From Magnetococcales bacterium (GTDB taxonomy: Bacteria; Pseudomonadota; Magnetococcia; Magnetococcales; Magnetaquicoccaceae), in the NCBI GenBank assembly GCA_011089965.1, contig JAANAU010000023.1:1-54102 (forward strand): a stretch of 54,102 nucleotides of DNA. Reading direction: 5' to 3'. Shown here in pieces: positions 1 to 8,907 of the stretch. The position numbers and the translations under genes were made by a program. Under the pieces are notes generated by a model. That model was not told the DNA's origin, did not search any database, and saw nothing but the letters and a program-made list of their open reading frames with translations. Position 1 is the first letter of the stretch; each line of letters starts with the position of its first letter.

Positions 1-44
1 TGTTTGCGGACGATCCATCGGTTGTGACTCATTGATGCAGCGGA

Positions 45-803
45 TCAGGGAGTGACCGGATCTTGATCTGCGGTTTTGGTGAAACAGTAGAGAAACTCCT
101 GATTGCCGGTGGCCCCCAGAATCGGGGAGGGCAACAGGTGCATGGGGGTCAAACCAATGGTGTGGCCGATCTGTACCACCTGTTCAAGGGCGCGTTGATG
201 CAGGGTTGGATTCGTAATCACCCCCCCTTTGGGAATGCACTCTTTGGGAAGCTCGAATTGCGGCTTGACCAGGGCCACCCCATGTCCTCCGACACGCAGA
301 CAGGCAGCGGCAGGCGGCAGGGCCAGTTTGAGGGAGATGAAACTCAGATCCAGAGTGAGAAAATCAATCGGACCTGGAAGATCGGTCGGTTGGAGATGAC
401 GGACATTGCAGCGATCCATCACCACCACACGTGGATCCTGCACCAGCTTCCAGGCCAGTTGTCCATAGCCCACATCCAGGGCAAAGACCCGTAATGCCCC
501 GCGCGTCAACAACAGATCGGTGAATCCGCCGGTCGATGCCCCGACATCCAGACAGATCAGACCTCTTACATCGCGCTGGAGGGCTGTCAGGGCCGCTTCC
601 AGTTTGAGCGCCCCGCGTGATGCCCATGCCAGGGCAGGCTCTTTGATGCGGATCGGCACCTGTTCGGCAACCTGGGTGCCAGGTTTGAGGACCGGACGCT
701 CGTGAACAAGAACCTTGCCGGTCATGATCAATGCGCGCGCAGCGGCCTCATCTGCAACCAGGCCGCGCTGGATCAGAACCTGGTCCAGACGTTGTTGAGG
801 CAT
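45..803 (-). CDS. tlyA: TlyA family rRNA 2'-O-methyltransferase (S4 + FtsJ-like)
   Basis: 252 residues. An S4 RNA-binding domain occupies about residues 4-60 (RLDQVLIQRGL start, then the typical ALIMTGKVLV strand). A Rossmann methyltransferase domain follows, with the SAM-binding loop LDVGASTGGFTDLLL near residue 85 and an acidic DVGYGQL motif. This order is the TlyA/hemolysin-A family, whose studied members methylate cytidines in 16S and 23S rRNA; the exact target here is inferred. It is the last gene of the xseB-ispA-dxs-tlyA run, 12 bp after dxs, an arrangement seen in many bacteria. No strong ribosome binding site precedes the ATG, so translational coupling to dxs is plausible. Confidence 0.93.
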   Translation of the reverse strand: MPQQRLDQVLIQRGLVADEAAARALIMTGKVLVHERPVLKPGTQVAEQVPIRIKEPALAWASRGALKLEAALTALQRDVRGLICLDVGASTGGFTDLLLTRGALRVFALDVGYGQLAWKLVQDPRVVVMDRCNVRHLQPTDLPGPIDFLTLDLSFISLKLALPPAAACLRVGGHGVALVKPQFELPKECIPKGGVITNPTLHQRALEQVVQIGHTIGLTPMHLLPSPILGATGNQEFLYCFTKTADQDPVTP

Positions 804-815
804 GGAGCTGGTGCG

Positions 816-2699
816 TCAGGCGGGAAGTGGGCGGGCCAAAAGCTTTTGCACCCGTTGGACGAGACCTTGGGTATCCAGTTCCAACTCGGCGCGTAGTTCG
901 GCCTGGGTGCCATGGGGGATGAAGCGGTCCGGCAGTCCCCAGGTGCGCACGGTCAACCCGGTGTCCAGCAACCCTTCCGCAGCCAGAAATTCCAACACCG
1001 CAGCCCCAAAGCCGCCCATGGTGGTATTCTCTTCCAGGGTGACCAGGGTTTGGTATTGAGCCGCCTGACGCAGCAGGTTCTCATCCAGGGGTTTGATGAA
1101 ACGGGCATCAAAGACCGCAGCCGAAATCCCCAGGGAGTGCAGGGCATCGGCAGCTTGAACCGCGACATGGACCAGTTGGCCGACGGCCACGAGAGCAATA
1201 TCCTGACCTGTTCGCATCTGTCGTCCGGTGCCGAGCGCAAGGAGCTGCAACGGTTCCGGGGGGAGATTCAAGGCTGAACCACGAGGATAGCGCAAGGCGA
1301 CCGGTCTTTCCAGGGAGATGGCAGTGGCCAGCATGTGGCGCAATTCGTTTTCATCGGCTGGAGCCATCAGGACGATCTCGGGAATGGCGCGCAGGAAGCT
1401 CAAGTCAAAGGCTCCGGCATGGGTGGCACCATCCGCGCCCACCAGACCGGCCCGATCCACGGCAAACACCACGGGCAGTCTTTGCAAGGCCACATCATGG
1501 ATCACCTGGTCATAGGCGCGCTGCAAAAAGGTGGAGTAGATGGCAACCACTGGAATGTATCCTTCACAGGCCAGCCCGGCAGCAAAGGTGACGGCATGCT
1601 GTTCGGCAATGCCGACATCAAAGAAGCGATCCGGAAACCGTTCGTTGAATTCGTGCAGTCCGGTTCCTTCCGGCATGGCGGCGGTGATGGCCATGATTTT
1701 GGGATTGTTGTTGGCCAACTCCACCAATGCATCGGAAAAGACCTGGGTGTAGGAGGGGGTCACGTCACGTGTGGGCAACACCCCTTTGCGGCGGTCAAAG
1801 GGATTGACCCCGTGATAGGTGCAGGGGTTGCATTCCGCTGGGGTGAAGCCTTTGCCTTTCTTGGTGATGACATGCACCAGAATCGGGCCGGGCAGTTGTT
1901 TGACATTGCGTAATGTGGGGAGCAACTGGTTGAAATCGTGACCATCGATGGGTCCGAAATAGTCAAAACCCAGCTCCTCGAACAGAGTCCCTGGTGTGAA
2001 CATCCCCTTGACATGCTCTTCTGCTTTGCGGGCAGCATCGAGCAATGGCGGGGAGATGCGTCCCAGCATGCGGCCTGTGCCGCCTTTGATGCGCGTGTAC
2101 ATCCGACCGCTCATGATGCGGCTGAGATAGGCGGAAAAGGCCCCGACATTGGCGGAAATCGACATTTCGTTGTCATTGAGAATGACGATCAGATTGGCCT
2201 GTTTCTGGTGTTCTCCGGCATTGTTGAGGGCCTCGAACACCATGCCGGCGGTCATGGCACCATCGCCGATCACGGCCACGGTATGGCGGTCATGTCCCTG
2301 ATGGCGACTGGCCAGGGCCATCCCCAGGGCGGCGGAAATGGAGGTGGAGGAGTGACCGGCCCCAAAGGGGTCATAGATGCTTTCGGTGCGGTTGGTGAAA
2401 CCGGACAGACCATGGCGTTGCCGCAACGTGGGCATGCGTTCGCGCCGTCCGGTGAGGATTTTGTGGGGATAGGATTGATGACCCACATCCCAAATCAGTC
2501 GATCTTCCGGGGTGTTGAAGACATAATGCAAGGCAATGGTCAACTCCACGACGCCCAGGCTGGCGCCCAGATGGCCACCGGTCTTGGATACGGTGTCAAT
2601 GGTGAAGTCGCGCAACTCCTCAGCCAGTTGTCGCAAGGCGGATTCCGGCAAAGCGCGCAGCTGATGGGGTTCTTGAATGGTGCGGAGCAGTGGGTGCAT
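816..2699 (-). CDS. dxs: 1-deoxy-D-xylulose-5-phosphate synthase
   Basis: 627 residues, the usual length. It condenses pyruvate and glyceraldehyde-3-phosphate to DXP, the first step of the MEP isoprenoid pathway, using thiamine diphosphate. Visible marks are the N-terminal [13 protein letters not shown] and [13 protein letters not shown] segments, the ThDP motif beginning GDGAMTAGM and ending LNDNEMSIS, and the transketolase-like [15 protein letters not shown] with the catalytic Glu. It lies 15 bp after ispA, so two isoprenoid enzymes are made together. No damage or missing residues seen. Confidence 0.98.
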   Translation of the reverse strand: MHPLLRTIQEPHQLRALPESALRQLAEELRDFTIDTVSKTGGHLGASLGVVELTIALHYVFNTPEDRLIWDVGHQSYPHKILTGRRERMPTLRQRHGLSGFTNRTESIYDPFGAGHSSTSISAALGMALASRHQGHDRHTVAVIGDGAMTAGMVFEALNNAGEHQKQANLIVILNDNEMSISANVGAFSAYLSRIMSGRMYTRIKGGTGRMLGRISPPLLDAARKAEEHVKGMFTPGTLFEELGFDYFGPIDGHDFNQLLPTLRNVKQLPGPILVHVITKKGKGFTPAECNPCTYHGVNPFDRRKGVLPTRDVTPSYTQVFSDALVELANNNPKIMAITAAMPEGTGLHEFNERFPDRFFDVGIAEQHAVTFAAGLACEGYIPVVAIYSTFLQRAYDQVIHDVALQRLPVVFAVDRAGLVGADGATHAGAFDLSFLRAIPEIVLMAPADENELRHMLATAISLERPVALRYPRGSALNLPPEPLQLLALGTGRQMRTGQDIALVAVGQLVHVAVQAADALHSLGISAAVFDARFIKPLDENLLRQAAQYQTLVTLEENTTMGGFGAAVLEFLAAEGLLDTGLTVRTWGLPDRFIPHGTQAELRAELELDTQGLVQRVQKLLARPLPA

Positions 2700-2714
2700 G
2701 AATGGCTTGTCCGT

Positions 2715-3611
2715 TCAGTGGGTCCGGTCCAGCAGCAATCCGACCAAAGCGCGCAACGGGTCGGCAGCCGGGCCAAGGGGAGAGAGGGCCTCCAGGGCCT
2801 CTTGAACCATGAGTTTGGCCTCTTGTCTGGCCTGGGCAAGCCCCATGAGGGCCGGATAGGAGGCTTTGTGGTTTTTCTGGTCTGTGCCCGGTTTTTTGCC
2901 CATGATACGGGCATCACCGATCACATCCAGAATGTCGTCGGTGATCTGAAAGGCCAATCCAAAGGCTTCGCCATAACGGTTGATGCGGCGGATCTGTTCC
3001 TCATCTCCACCGCCGAGTCTGGCTCCAATCAGACATGCGGCCCGAATCAGGGCACCGGTTTTGTGGATGTGGATGTTTTGCAACTCTGCCAGGGTGGTTT
3101 CGCGGTTTTCTGCCTGGATATCGAGCATCTGTCCGCCCACCATGCCGAAGATGCCGGCATCGCGCGCCAGTTGGGCAATCATGGCCAATACCGTGCTGTC
3201 CGGCTGTCCAGGAACCGGGGTGGCGGCCAATTGAAAGGCCAGGGTCAGCAAGGCATCCCCGGCCAGGATGGCCGTGGCTTCGTCAAAGGCTTTGTGACAG
3301 GTGGGAATGCCACGGCGCAAATCGTCATTGTCCATGGCGGGAAGATCGTCATGGATCAAAGAGTAGGTGTGAATGCACTCCAGGGCGCAGGCCATGGGAA
3401 GCACGGGTTCCAAAGAGCTGCCCACGGCTTCGGCAGAAGCCAGCAGCAGAATTGGACGCAACCGTTTGCCTCCTCCTCCCAGCAGGCTGTGGCGTATGGC
3501 GGCATTGAGGCGTTGCGGAGGGCGGCTGGCTGAGGGCACATGGAGATCGAGGTGTTTTTCCACCAGAAGCTTGCGATCATCCAGATAGACTTGCAATTCC
3601 AAAGGGGTCAT
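2715..3611 (-). CDS. ispA: Farnesyl/geranyl diphosphate synthase (short-chain polyprenyl synthase)
   Basis: 298 residues, typical of bacterial FPP synthase. It condenses IPP with DMAPP/GPP. Both aspartate-rich motifs are present: DDLPAMDNDDLRRG near residue 95 and ITDDILDVIGD near residue 228, along with GGGKRLRP and the GQMLDI segment. The start codon overlaps the xseB stop by 4 bp (ATGA), so the two are translationally coupled. Chain length of the product (C15 or C20) cannot be read from sequence alone. Confidence 0.96.
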   Translation of the reverse strand: MTPLELQVYLDDRKLLVEKHLDLHVPSASRPPQRLNAAIRHSLLGGGGKRLRPILLLASAEAVGSSLEPVLPMACALECIHTYSLIHDDLPAMDNDDLRRGIPTCHKAFDEATAILAGDALLTLAFQLAATPVPGQPDSTVLAMIAQLARDAGIFGMVGGQMLDIQAENRETTLAELQNIHIHKTGALIRAACLIGARLGGGDEEQIRRINRYGEAFGLAFQITDDILDVIGDARIMGKKPGTDQKNHKASYPALMGLAQARQEAKLMVQEALEALSPLGPAADPLRALVGLLLDRTH

Positions 3612-3826
3612 CGGGCAGCTCTCTCTTCTCCGGGGTTGGCCAGCAGCTCTTCAATCCGTTTTTCTGCGGCGTCCAGCCGCTGTTGGCAGTGACGGGAGAG
3701 ACTCATCCCCTCCTCAAAAGCGGCCAGCCCCTCTTCCAGGGGGAGATCTCCCTGTTCCAGACGGGCGACCACCTCTTCCAGACCTCTCAAGGCACGTTCA
3801 AAATCGTCAGATGACGGTGTATTCAT
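3608..3826 (-). CDS. xseB: Exodeoxyribonuclease VII small subunit
   Basis: 72 residues from the ATG at 3826, matching the family length. The frame stays open about 20 codons upstream, but that extension (MLCFLYLC...) has no family resemblance and overlaps the putative promoter region. The core, ALRGLEEVVARLEQGDLPLEEGLAAFEEGMSL read in short pieces, is the standard XseB helical hairpin. It binds XseA to form the ssDNA exonuclease. It is separated from xseA (4811-6151) by the M23 peptidase gene and a 135-bp gap with its own promoter-like sequence. First gene of the ispA-dxs-tlyA run. Confidence 0.95.
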   Translation of the reverse strand: MNTPSSDDFERALRGLEEVVARLEQGDLPLEEGLAAFEEGMSLSRHCQQRLDAAEKRIEELLANPGEERAAR

Positions 3827-3876
3827 CAAATCGGATCGTCCGTTCTGGTACAGGTTGGCAGCACACAAATAAAGAA

Positions 3877-3905
3877 AGCATAGCACTCCGGGAGGCTGGA
3901 AGCAA
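3877..3905 (-). promoter_or_regulatory. Putative sigma70-type promoter for xseB-ispA-dxs-tlyA
   Basis: Read on the minus strand: TTGCTT (3905-3900), exactly 17 bp, then TATGCT (3882-3877), about 50 bp before the xseB ATG. This is the only gap of notable size in the minus-strand run from 8.9 to 0 kb. Sequence match only; the start site is inferred. Confidence 0.55.
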
Positions 3906-3961
3906 TCATCGTGATCGCGATGGTGCAGAGCGGTGGCAAAAAGGGGCTGGTGGATATGATT

Positions 3962-4810
3962 TCACTCCCGTTCCTTGCGGATGCCGGGCAGAGAGATGGG
4001 GTCCACGCGCGCTCCGCGTACCAGAACCCCCCAATGGAGATGGGGTCCGGTGGCGCGCCCGGTCTGTCCGATGGTGCCGATGGGGGTTCCGGCTGGCAAC
4101 CATGCCCCTTCCTGGACCCGCATCTGCTCCAGATGGGCGTACAGTGAAATGATTCCGTGGCCGTGATGGATGATCAAGGTGTTACCGGTAAAAAAATAAT
4201 CCGGACCAGCCAGAACCACAGTGCCCGGAGCAATGGTCGTTACCGGTGTTCCGACCGGGGCGGCAATGTCCATTCCGTTATGGGGTTTTTTGGGTTGGCC
4301 ATTGAGAATGCGGCGGCTGCCAAAGACTCCGGAAAAGCGACCCTCCGCCGGCAAACGAAACCCCTGCTCAAAGCCGGTACGACCGGTACGCAGTTTGTAG
4401 GTGGCGGTGATGGCAGCTGTTTCGCGGTTGGCGCGTTCCAGATCCTCCGGATTGAGATCGACCTTTTTGGGGGGGAGCTTCAGGTGTTCTTCTTTGTAGG
4501 CCCGTTTGGGGATGGTGAGGGTTTTGGTGAGGGTTTCTGGTGGGCCGCTGCGGGGCGTGATGGACACTTCAAGGGAGATGGTTTTGGGGGGATGTTCCAT
4601 GTCCAGGGCGAGCAGGGCCACCCCTTGAGGTGTGATCGGAAAGGGTTCCTGATCCAGCGTGCCGCGCAATCCAGCCCCGGCAGGGAAATCCCGGACCGTC
4701 AGTTGGACGGCAGTGCCGGGTTGCAGGGGACCGGAGAGTTCCAGCCAGGCGCAGAACAAGGGGCCTGGAACCAGGAAAATCATCAGAGACAGATACAATA
4801 TCTGTAACAT
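3962..4810 (-). CDS. M23 (LytM-type) metallopeptidase, exported
   Basis: 282 residues. The hydrophobic N-terminus (residues 1-20, MLQILYLSLMIFLVPGPLFC) looks like a signal peptide. The Cys at its end is not in a clean lipobox. A beta-rich middle domain (about 25-130) precedes a linker and the peptidase domain: HNGMDIAAPVGTPV supplies the H-x3-D zinc ligands, and HLHWG supplies the second H-x-H. These enzymes cut peptidoglycan cross-bridges in the periplasm, or act as activators when catalytically dead; here the ligands look intact. The start codon directly follows the xseA stop with no spacer (TGAATG). Confidence 0.92.
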   Translation of the reverse strand: MLQILYLSLMIFLVPGPLFCAWLELSGPLQPGTAVQLTVRDFPAGAGLRGTLDQEPFPITPQGVALLALDMEHPPKTISLEVSITPRSGPPETLTKTLTIPKRAYKEEHLKLPPKKVDLNPEDLERANRETAAITATYKLRTGRTGFEQGFRLPAEGRFSGVFGSRRILNGQPKKPHNGMDIAAPVGTPVTTIAPGTVVLAGPDYFFTGNTLIIHHGHGIISLYAHLEQMRVQEGAWLPAGTPIGTIGQTGRATGPHLHWGVLVRGARVDPISLPGIRKERE

Positions 4811-6151
4811 TCAGGAATGCTCCGCATGGGTGGTGACCTGGACGGTCAGTTCTCCCTGGGCCAGTCGGATCCGCAAACGGGTGCCGGGGGGATAACGGCG
4901 GGCATCCCGGACCAGAGTACCCTGTTCATCCTGGACCAGTGCATAGCCGCGCGTCAATACCTCAAGCGGCGAAATGGCGGTCAAACGGGCCTGCAACAGT
5001 CGGACTGTTTCCCGGTGGTATTGGATTTGCCGGTTGATCTGGTGGAGCAGACGGTTGTGCAGGCGGTCGAGACGGGCTGTGCGCACTGCCAGAGGATGCC
5101 CTTCCGCCCATCCGGTCAGTCGGGTGGTTTGATGTCGTGTGGCATGACGGTGACGGTTGACAACCCCTTTCATGGCCATGAGCAGTCGTATTTGCAACTC
5201 ATCGCACCGTTGCCGGGTCTGTTCGATCCGGCGGCGGGGGTGGATCAGGCGGCTGCGTGTCAGTTTGAGCTGTTCTTGTTTGGTGCGCAGCCGGGTGGTC
5301 ATGGCAGTGCGCAGGCGCTGTTGTCCTCCCTGCACGCGGGCTGTGAGGGTGTTCCACTCCGGCATGGCCATTTCGGCGGCAGCAGACGGGGTGGAGGCAC
5401 GCGCGTCTGCGGCCAGATCCGCCAACGTGACATCGATTTCGTGTCCGACTGCCGAGATGACCGGAATGGGTGAGGCGGCAATGGCACGGATCACCCGTTC
5501 GCTGTTGAAGGCTGCCAGATCATCCGCCGAGCCACCGCCCCGTCCACACAGGATCACTTCCGCACGACCATCCCGGGCCAGACGGAACAAGGCGCGGGCA
5601 ATCTCTTCCGGAGCCTCTTCTCCCTGGACGCGCGCAGGTGCCAGAATCAGATGATATCCGGGAAAACGACGGTCCAACGTGCGGATGATGTCATGGATGG
5701 CAGCACCCGTTGGGGAGGTGACCACTCCGATGGCCCGGGGCAACAAGGGCAGGGGACGTTTCCGTTCCGGAGCGAACAGACCTTCGGCGCTCAGTCGGGC
5801 ATGCAGGGCAAGCCATTTTTCCCGTTCGCTGCCTGCACCTGCTGGCCGCACCCCTTCCACCACCAGTTGGTACTCTCCGCGCGGGGCATACACCGTGATT
5901 CGACCCGTCACAATCACCCCATCCCCGGAACGGGGCAAGGTCGGGATGCGGGTGCGCGTGGCTTTCCAGATCACGGCACGGATGCGCGCCTGGGCATCGG
6001 CCAGGGTGAAGTAGATGTGGCCGGATGGGGCCATTTTGTAATCCACGACCTCTCCTTGCACCTGGAGATAGGGATAACCGTTTTCCAACAGTTCCCGGAT
6101 CTCCTCGGTAAGCTGGGAGACGCTCAAACAACCGATTGAGTCTTTTATCAT
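4811..6151 (-). CDS. xseA: Exodeoxyribonuclease VII large subunit
   Basis: 446 residues. The N-terminal OB fold (residues about 10-105: LSVSQLTEEIRELLE, YPYLQVQGEV, ATRTRIP) is followed by the catalytic domain with VVTSPTGAAIHDI, the GRGGGSADDLAAFN motif and SAVGHEIDVTLADLAADARASTPSAAAE in pieces. A long basic coiled-coil region comes next. It degrades ssDNA together with XseB. It starts 2 bp after the stop of the AAA ATPase gene and ends directly at the M23 peptidase start, so it is clearly within a compact transcript. Confidence 0.97.
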   Translation of the reverse strand: MIKDSIGCLSVSQLTEEIRELLENGYPYLQVQGEVVDYKMAPSGHIYFTLADAQARIRAVIWKATRTRIPTLPRSGDGVIVTGRITVYAPRGEYQLVVEGVRPAGAGSEREKWLALHARLSAEGLFAPERKRPLPLLPRAIGVVTSPTGAAIHDIIRTLDRRFPGYHLILAPARVQGEEAPEEIARALFRLARDGRAEVILCGRGGGSADDLAAFNSERVIRAIAASPIPVISAVGHEIDVTLADLAADARASTPSAAAEMAMPEWNTLTARVQGGQQRLRTAMTTRLRTKQEQLKLTRSRLIHPRRRIEQTRQRCDELQIRLLMAMKGVVNRHRHATRHQTTRLTGWAEGHPLAVRTARLDRLHNRLLHQINRQIQYHRETVRLLQARLTAISPLEVLTRGYALVQDEQGTLVRDARRYPPGTRLRIRLAQGELTVQVTTHAEHS

Positions 6152-6152
6152 T

Positions 6153-7190
6153 TCAACGCATCTCGGTTTGGGTCTCCAGGGCGTGAGACAGGCCCTTCAG
6201 GGAGTAGTGAATCGCCTGGGCACCGGCTTCCGGATCCGGATCCAGTCGAAAAAAAGCACCGGCATTGGGAGTTTCTTTCCAGGCATCGTGAAAGCCCAAA
6301 ATGCAATCCTTGCTGTGCGTGGTGGCAAAGAGCTGAATATCAAGCTGGTTGGCCAGATGAAACAGAATTCGCCATAACTGATAATGTACGGTCCAGTGCA
6401 GTCCGTTTTCCATCTCGTCCAGGAGTACCACTCCGGCATCGGCATTGACCATGGCCAGAATGATCGGCAACAGGCGATTGATGCCGGAGCCGAGAGTGCT
6501 CAGGGATGTGCGTATCTGGTTCAGAGTGACAATGGCCATACGGTGTTGGTGCTCACCATTGGGACCGATGAATGCCAGGCGGGTAATCTTGGGGTAGAGA
6601 ATGTTCAGTGCCTCGATTACCCACTCTTCCCGCGTGGTCAGTTGAATCCGATCCCACAAATGATTGATCTGGGCATGGTTCAAACCGCCTGGTCGGATAT
6701 ATTGGATCCTGGTCATGGCCATCGATGTTGGCCAAAGGGTGTTGGATGGGGCTGGAAGAGGTGCGGGGGCGAGTATCTGGACGATGCCGTTGATATCACA
6801 GACAAGGCTGGGATTGGTGCCCTCTTCTTTTTTGGCATCATCCGCCAGATAGATCCGCAGGCGGTCGTGGTCCGTAAAATTGCCGATCTGGATGGACTCG
6901 TGAGGGCCTGATGGGAGTTTTCCATCCTTGAAAAGGGTATGTAACGGGAGGGTTTTATCTTCAACCGTATGGATTGGAGAGGGATGGATCAGGTTTGACA
7001 GATCATTCTGCCGGTCGATCAGTTCCAGCAGGATGCGTGGGTCGGCTCTTCCATAATAGATGTACAAGGCGTCCAGCAGACAACTTTTTCCGCTGCCATT
7101 TTTTCCGGTAATGAGATTGACCCTGCCCAATCGTTTGATCCGGAGTTCGCGGAACAGTCGAAAGTTGGCAATGAACAGGGAGTGCAGCAT
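6153..7190 (-). CDS. AAA ATPase of the OLD/RecF-like (AAA_15/21) type
   Basis: 345 residues. Walker A is GKNGSGKSCLLDAL near residue 30 after the usual FRLFRELRIKRLGRVNLITG start. An ABC-like signature region TLGSGINRLLPIIL is followed by Walker B VVLLDEMENGLH and the switch histidine in ATTHSKD. The fold matches ATPases found alone or with nucleases in defence and repair. No TOPRIM domain is seen at the C-terminus. It abuts both the acetolactate synthase-like gene upstream and xseA downstream (1-2 bp). The position next to exonuclease VII hints at a DNA role, but that is inference. Confidence 0.85.
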   Translation of the reverse strand: MLHSLFIANFRLFRELRIKRLGRVNLITGKNGSGKSCLLDALYIYYGRADPRILLELIDRQNDLSNLIHPSPIHTVEDKTLPLHTLFKDGKLPSGPHESIQIGNFTDHDRLRIYLADDAKKEEGTNPSLVCDINGIVQILAPAPLPAPSNTLWPTSMAMTRIQYIRPGGLNHAQINHLWDRIQLTTREEWVIEALNILYPKITRLAFIGPNGEHQHRMAIVTLNQIRTSLSTLGSGINRLLPIILAMVNADAGVVLLDEMENGLHWTVHYQLWRILFHLANQLDIQLFATTHSKDCILGFHDAWKETPNAGAFFRLDPDPEAGAQAIHYSLKGLSHALETQTEMR

Positions 7191-7191
7191 G

Positions 7192-8883
7192 TTACTCCAC
7201 CATGGGCAACAAACAGGTTTTGGCTTGCAGTTCTTCGGTCAGAACGCGGACATTTTCCGAGTAGTCCACTGGAATGTCGATCAGATGCACACCTCCCAAT
7301 CCCAGACATTTGGTCAGAAGTGGACGCAGTTCATCGGCACGGGTGACGCGGTGACCTTCGGCTCCGTAACTCTGTGCGTAGCGGACAAAGTCCGGATTGC
7401 CAAATTTCAGCCCATAATCCGGCAACCCCATGCTTTCTTGTTTCCAGCGGATCATCCCATAGGCATCATCGCGCAAGATCAGGATCACCAGATCCATGTC
7501 CAAACGCACGGCAGTCTCCAGCTCCTGGGAGTTCATCAGGAAACCGCCATCTCCGCAGACCGCCACCACCTGGCGTTCCGGATGGACCATTTTGGCCGCA
7601 ATGGCCGAAGGCAGACCTGTACCCATGCTGGCCAGGGCATTGTCGAGCAGGACGGTGTTTTGTTGACAGGCCGGATAGTTGCGGGCAATCCAGAGTTTGT
7701 ACATGCCGTTGTCGAGTGCCAGAATGCCGTTGTCTGGCATCACCTGCCGCAGATCGCTCACCACCCTTTGCGGCAGCAGCGGGAAATCCAGGGCATCAGC
7801 CCGGTCGAGCACATGGCGGGCATGGTCCTCACCCACCTGGTGAAAATAGGAGAAATCCCAATGGGGGGATGGGGTCAACAACCGGGTCAAGGCTTCGATA
7901 CCACGGGCGATGTCGCCGATCACCTCCAGTTCCGGGAAGTAGACATCATCGATCTGGGCCGGAGTGAAGTTGATGTGGATCACGGCGGCAGAGCTGCCGT
8001 GTCCCATGATGGCCGGGGGTTTTTCGGTGACATCGTGACCAATGGCAATGATCAGATCGGCCCGGTCAATGGCGCAGTGGAGATAATCGCCCTCGCTCAA
8101 GGCGGCGGTGCCCAGGTAACCGGGGCGGCGTTCATCGATGACCCCTTTGCCCATCTGGGTCGAGACAAAGGGAATGCCGGTTTTGTCCACAAAGGCGGTG
8201 AGTGTGGCAGAGACCTGCTTGCGGTTGGCTCCGGCAGCAACCAGCAACAAAGGTCGTGTGGCCTGCATGATTCGTTCGGCAGCGGCCAGCACAGCCTGGG
8301 GATCCGGGGCAGCGCGCTGGGTGGGAATGCTGCGCAGCGGTTTGGCATCGGTATATTCCCGGGCAATATCTTCGGGCAGCTCCAGATGGGTGGCACCCGG
8401 GCGCTCCTCTTCGGCCCGTTTGAACGCCTCGCGTACCAGGGAGGGGATTTTCTCTGCCGACGGGATCTGTTCTGCCATTTTGGTGATCGGACGCATGGTC
8501 CCCACCACGTCGATGATCTGAAAGCGGCCCTGTTTGCTTTTTTTGATCGGTTTTTGGCCGGTGATGGCCACCAGTGGCAAGCCGCCCAGCTGGGCATAGG
8601 CAATGCCGGTGATCAGATTGGTGGCTCCGGGTCCGAGTGTGGAGAGTACCACGCCCGGTTTTCCGGTCAGGCGTCCAAAGGTGGCGGCCATGAAGGCCGC
8701 AGCCTGTTCGTGGCGCGTCAACACCAGCTCAATCGAGGAGGTGCGCAACGCTTCCAGCAGATCGAGATTCTCTTCGCCCGGCACGCCAAAGATCCGTTCC
8801 ACTCCTTCGGCCTCCAGACACCAGACAAACAGATCCGCAGCCTTGATGGCACCGTTGGCATAAGGTTCAATGGTTTCTGACAT
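7192..8883 (-). CDS. Acetolactate synthase-like ThDP enzyme (large subunit type)
   Basis: 563 residues. The N-terminal ThDP domain has the catalytic Glu in LTRHEQAAAFMA. GPGATNLITGIA and the central domain follow, and the C-terminal ThDP-binding motif begins GDGGFLMNSQ. That motif normally ends in NN; here it ends RDDAYGMIRWKQ. Nearest to the acetolactate synthase (IlvB/AlsS) group, which joins two pyruvates to make acetolactate. No regulatory subunit (ilvH) or other branched-chain gene is nearby, so a catabolic or different decarboxylase role cannot be excluded. A clear ribosome binding site (AAGGAG) precedes ATG 8883. Confidence 0.82.
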   Translation of the reverse strand: MSETIEPYANGAIKAADLFVWCLEAEGVERIFGVPGEENLDLLEALRTSSIELVLTRHEQAAAFMAATFGRLTGKPGVVLSTLGPGATNLITGIAYAQLGGLPLVAITGQKPIKKSKQGRFQIIDVVGTMRPITKMAEQIPSAEKIPSLVREAFKRAEEERPGATHLELPEDIAREYTDAKPLRSIPTQRAAPDPQAVLAAAERIMQATRPLLLVAAGANRKQVSATLTAFVDKTGIPFVSTQMGKGVIDERRPGYLGTAALSEGDYLHCAIDRADLIIAIGHDVTEKPPAIMGHGSSAAVIHINFTPAQIDDVYFPELEVIGDIARGIEALTRLLTPSPHWDFSYFHQVGEDHARHVLDRADALDFPLLPQRVVSDLRQVMPDNGILALDNGMYKLWIARNYPACQQNTVLLDNALASMGTGLPSAIAAKMVHPERQVVAVCGDGGFLMNSQELETAVRLDMDLVILILRDDAYGMIRWKQESMGLPDYGLKFGNPDFVRYAQSYGAEGHRVTRADELRPLLTKCLGLGGVHLIDIPVDYSENVRVLTEELQAKTCLLPMVE

Positions 8884-8907
8884 GGGAGTTCTCCTTTTGT
8901 CCGGTCA

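Noticed and set aside
1938-3533. Long open frame on the plus strand across dxs and ispA
   Set aside because: Antisense to two certain genes; no family similarity, and rich in the composition expected of a complement frame.
7060-8880. 606-codon open frame on the plus strand
   Set aside because: Exact mirror of the acetolactate synthase-like gene; no motif or ribosome binding site.
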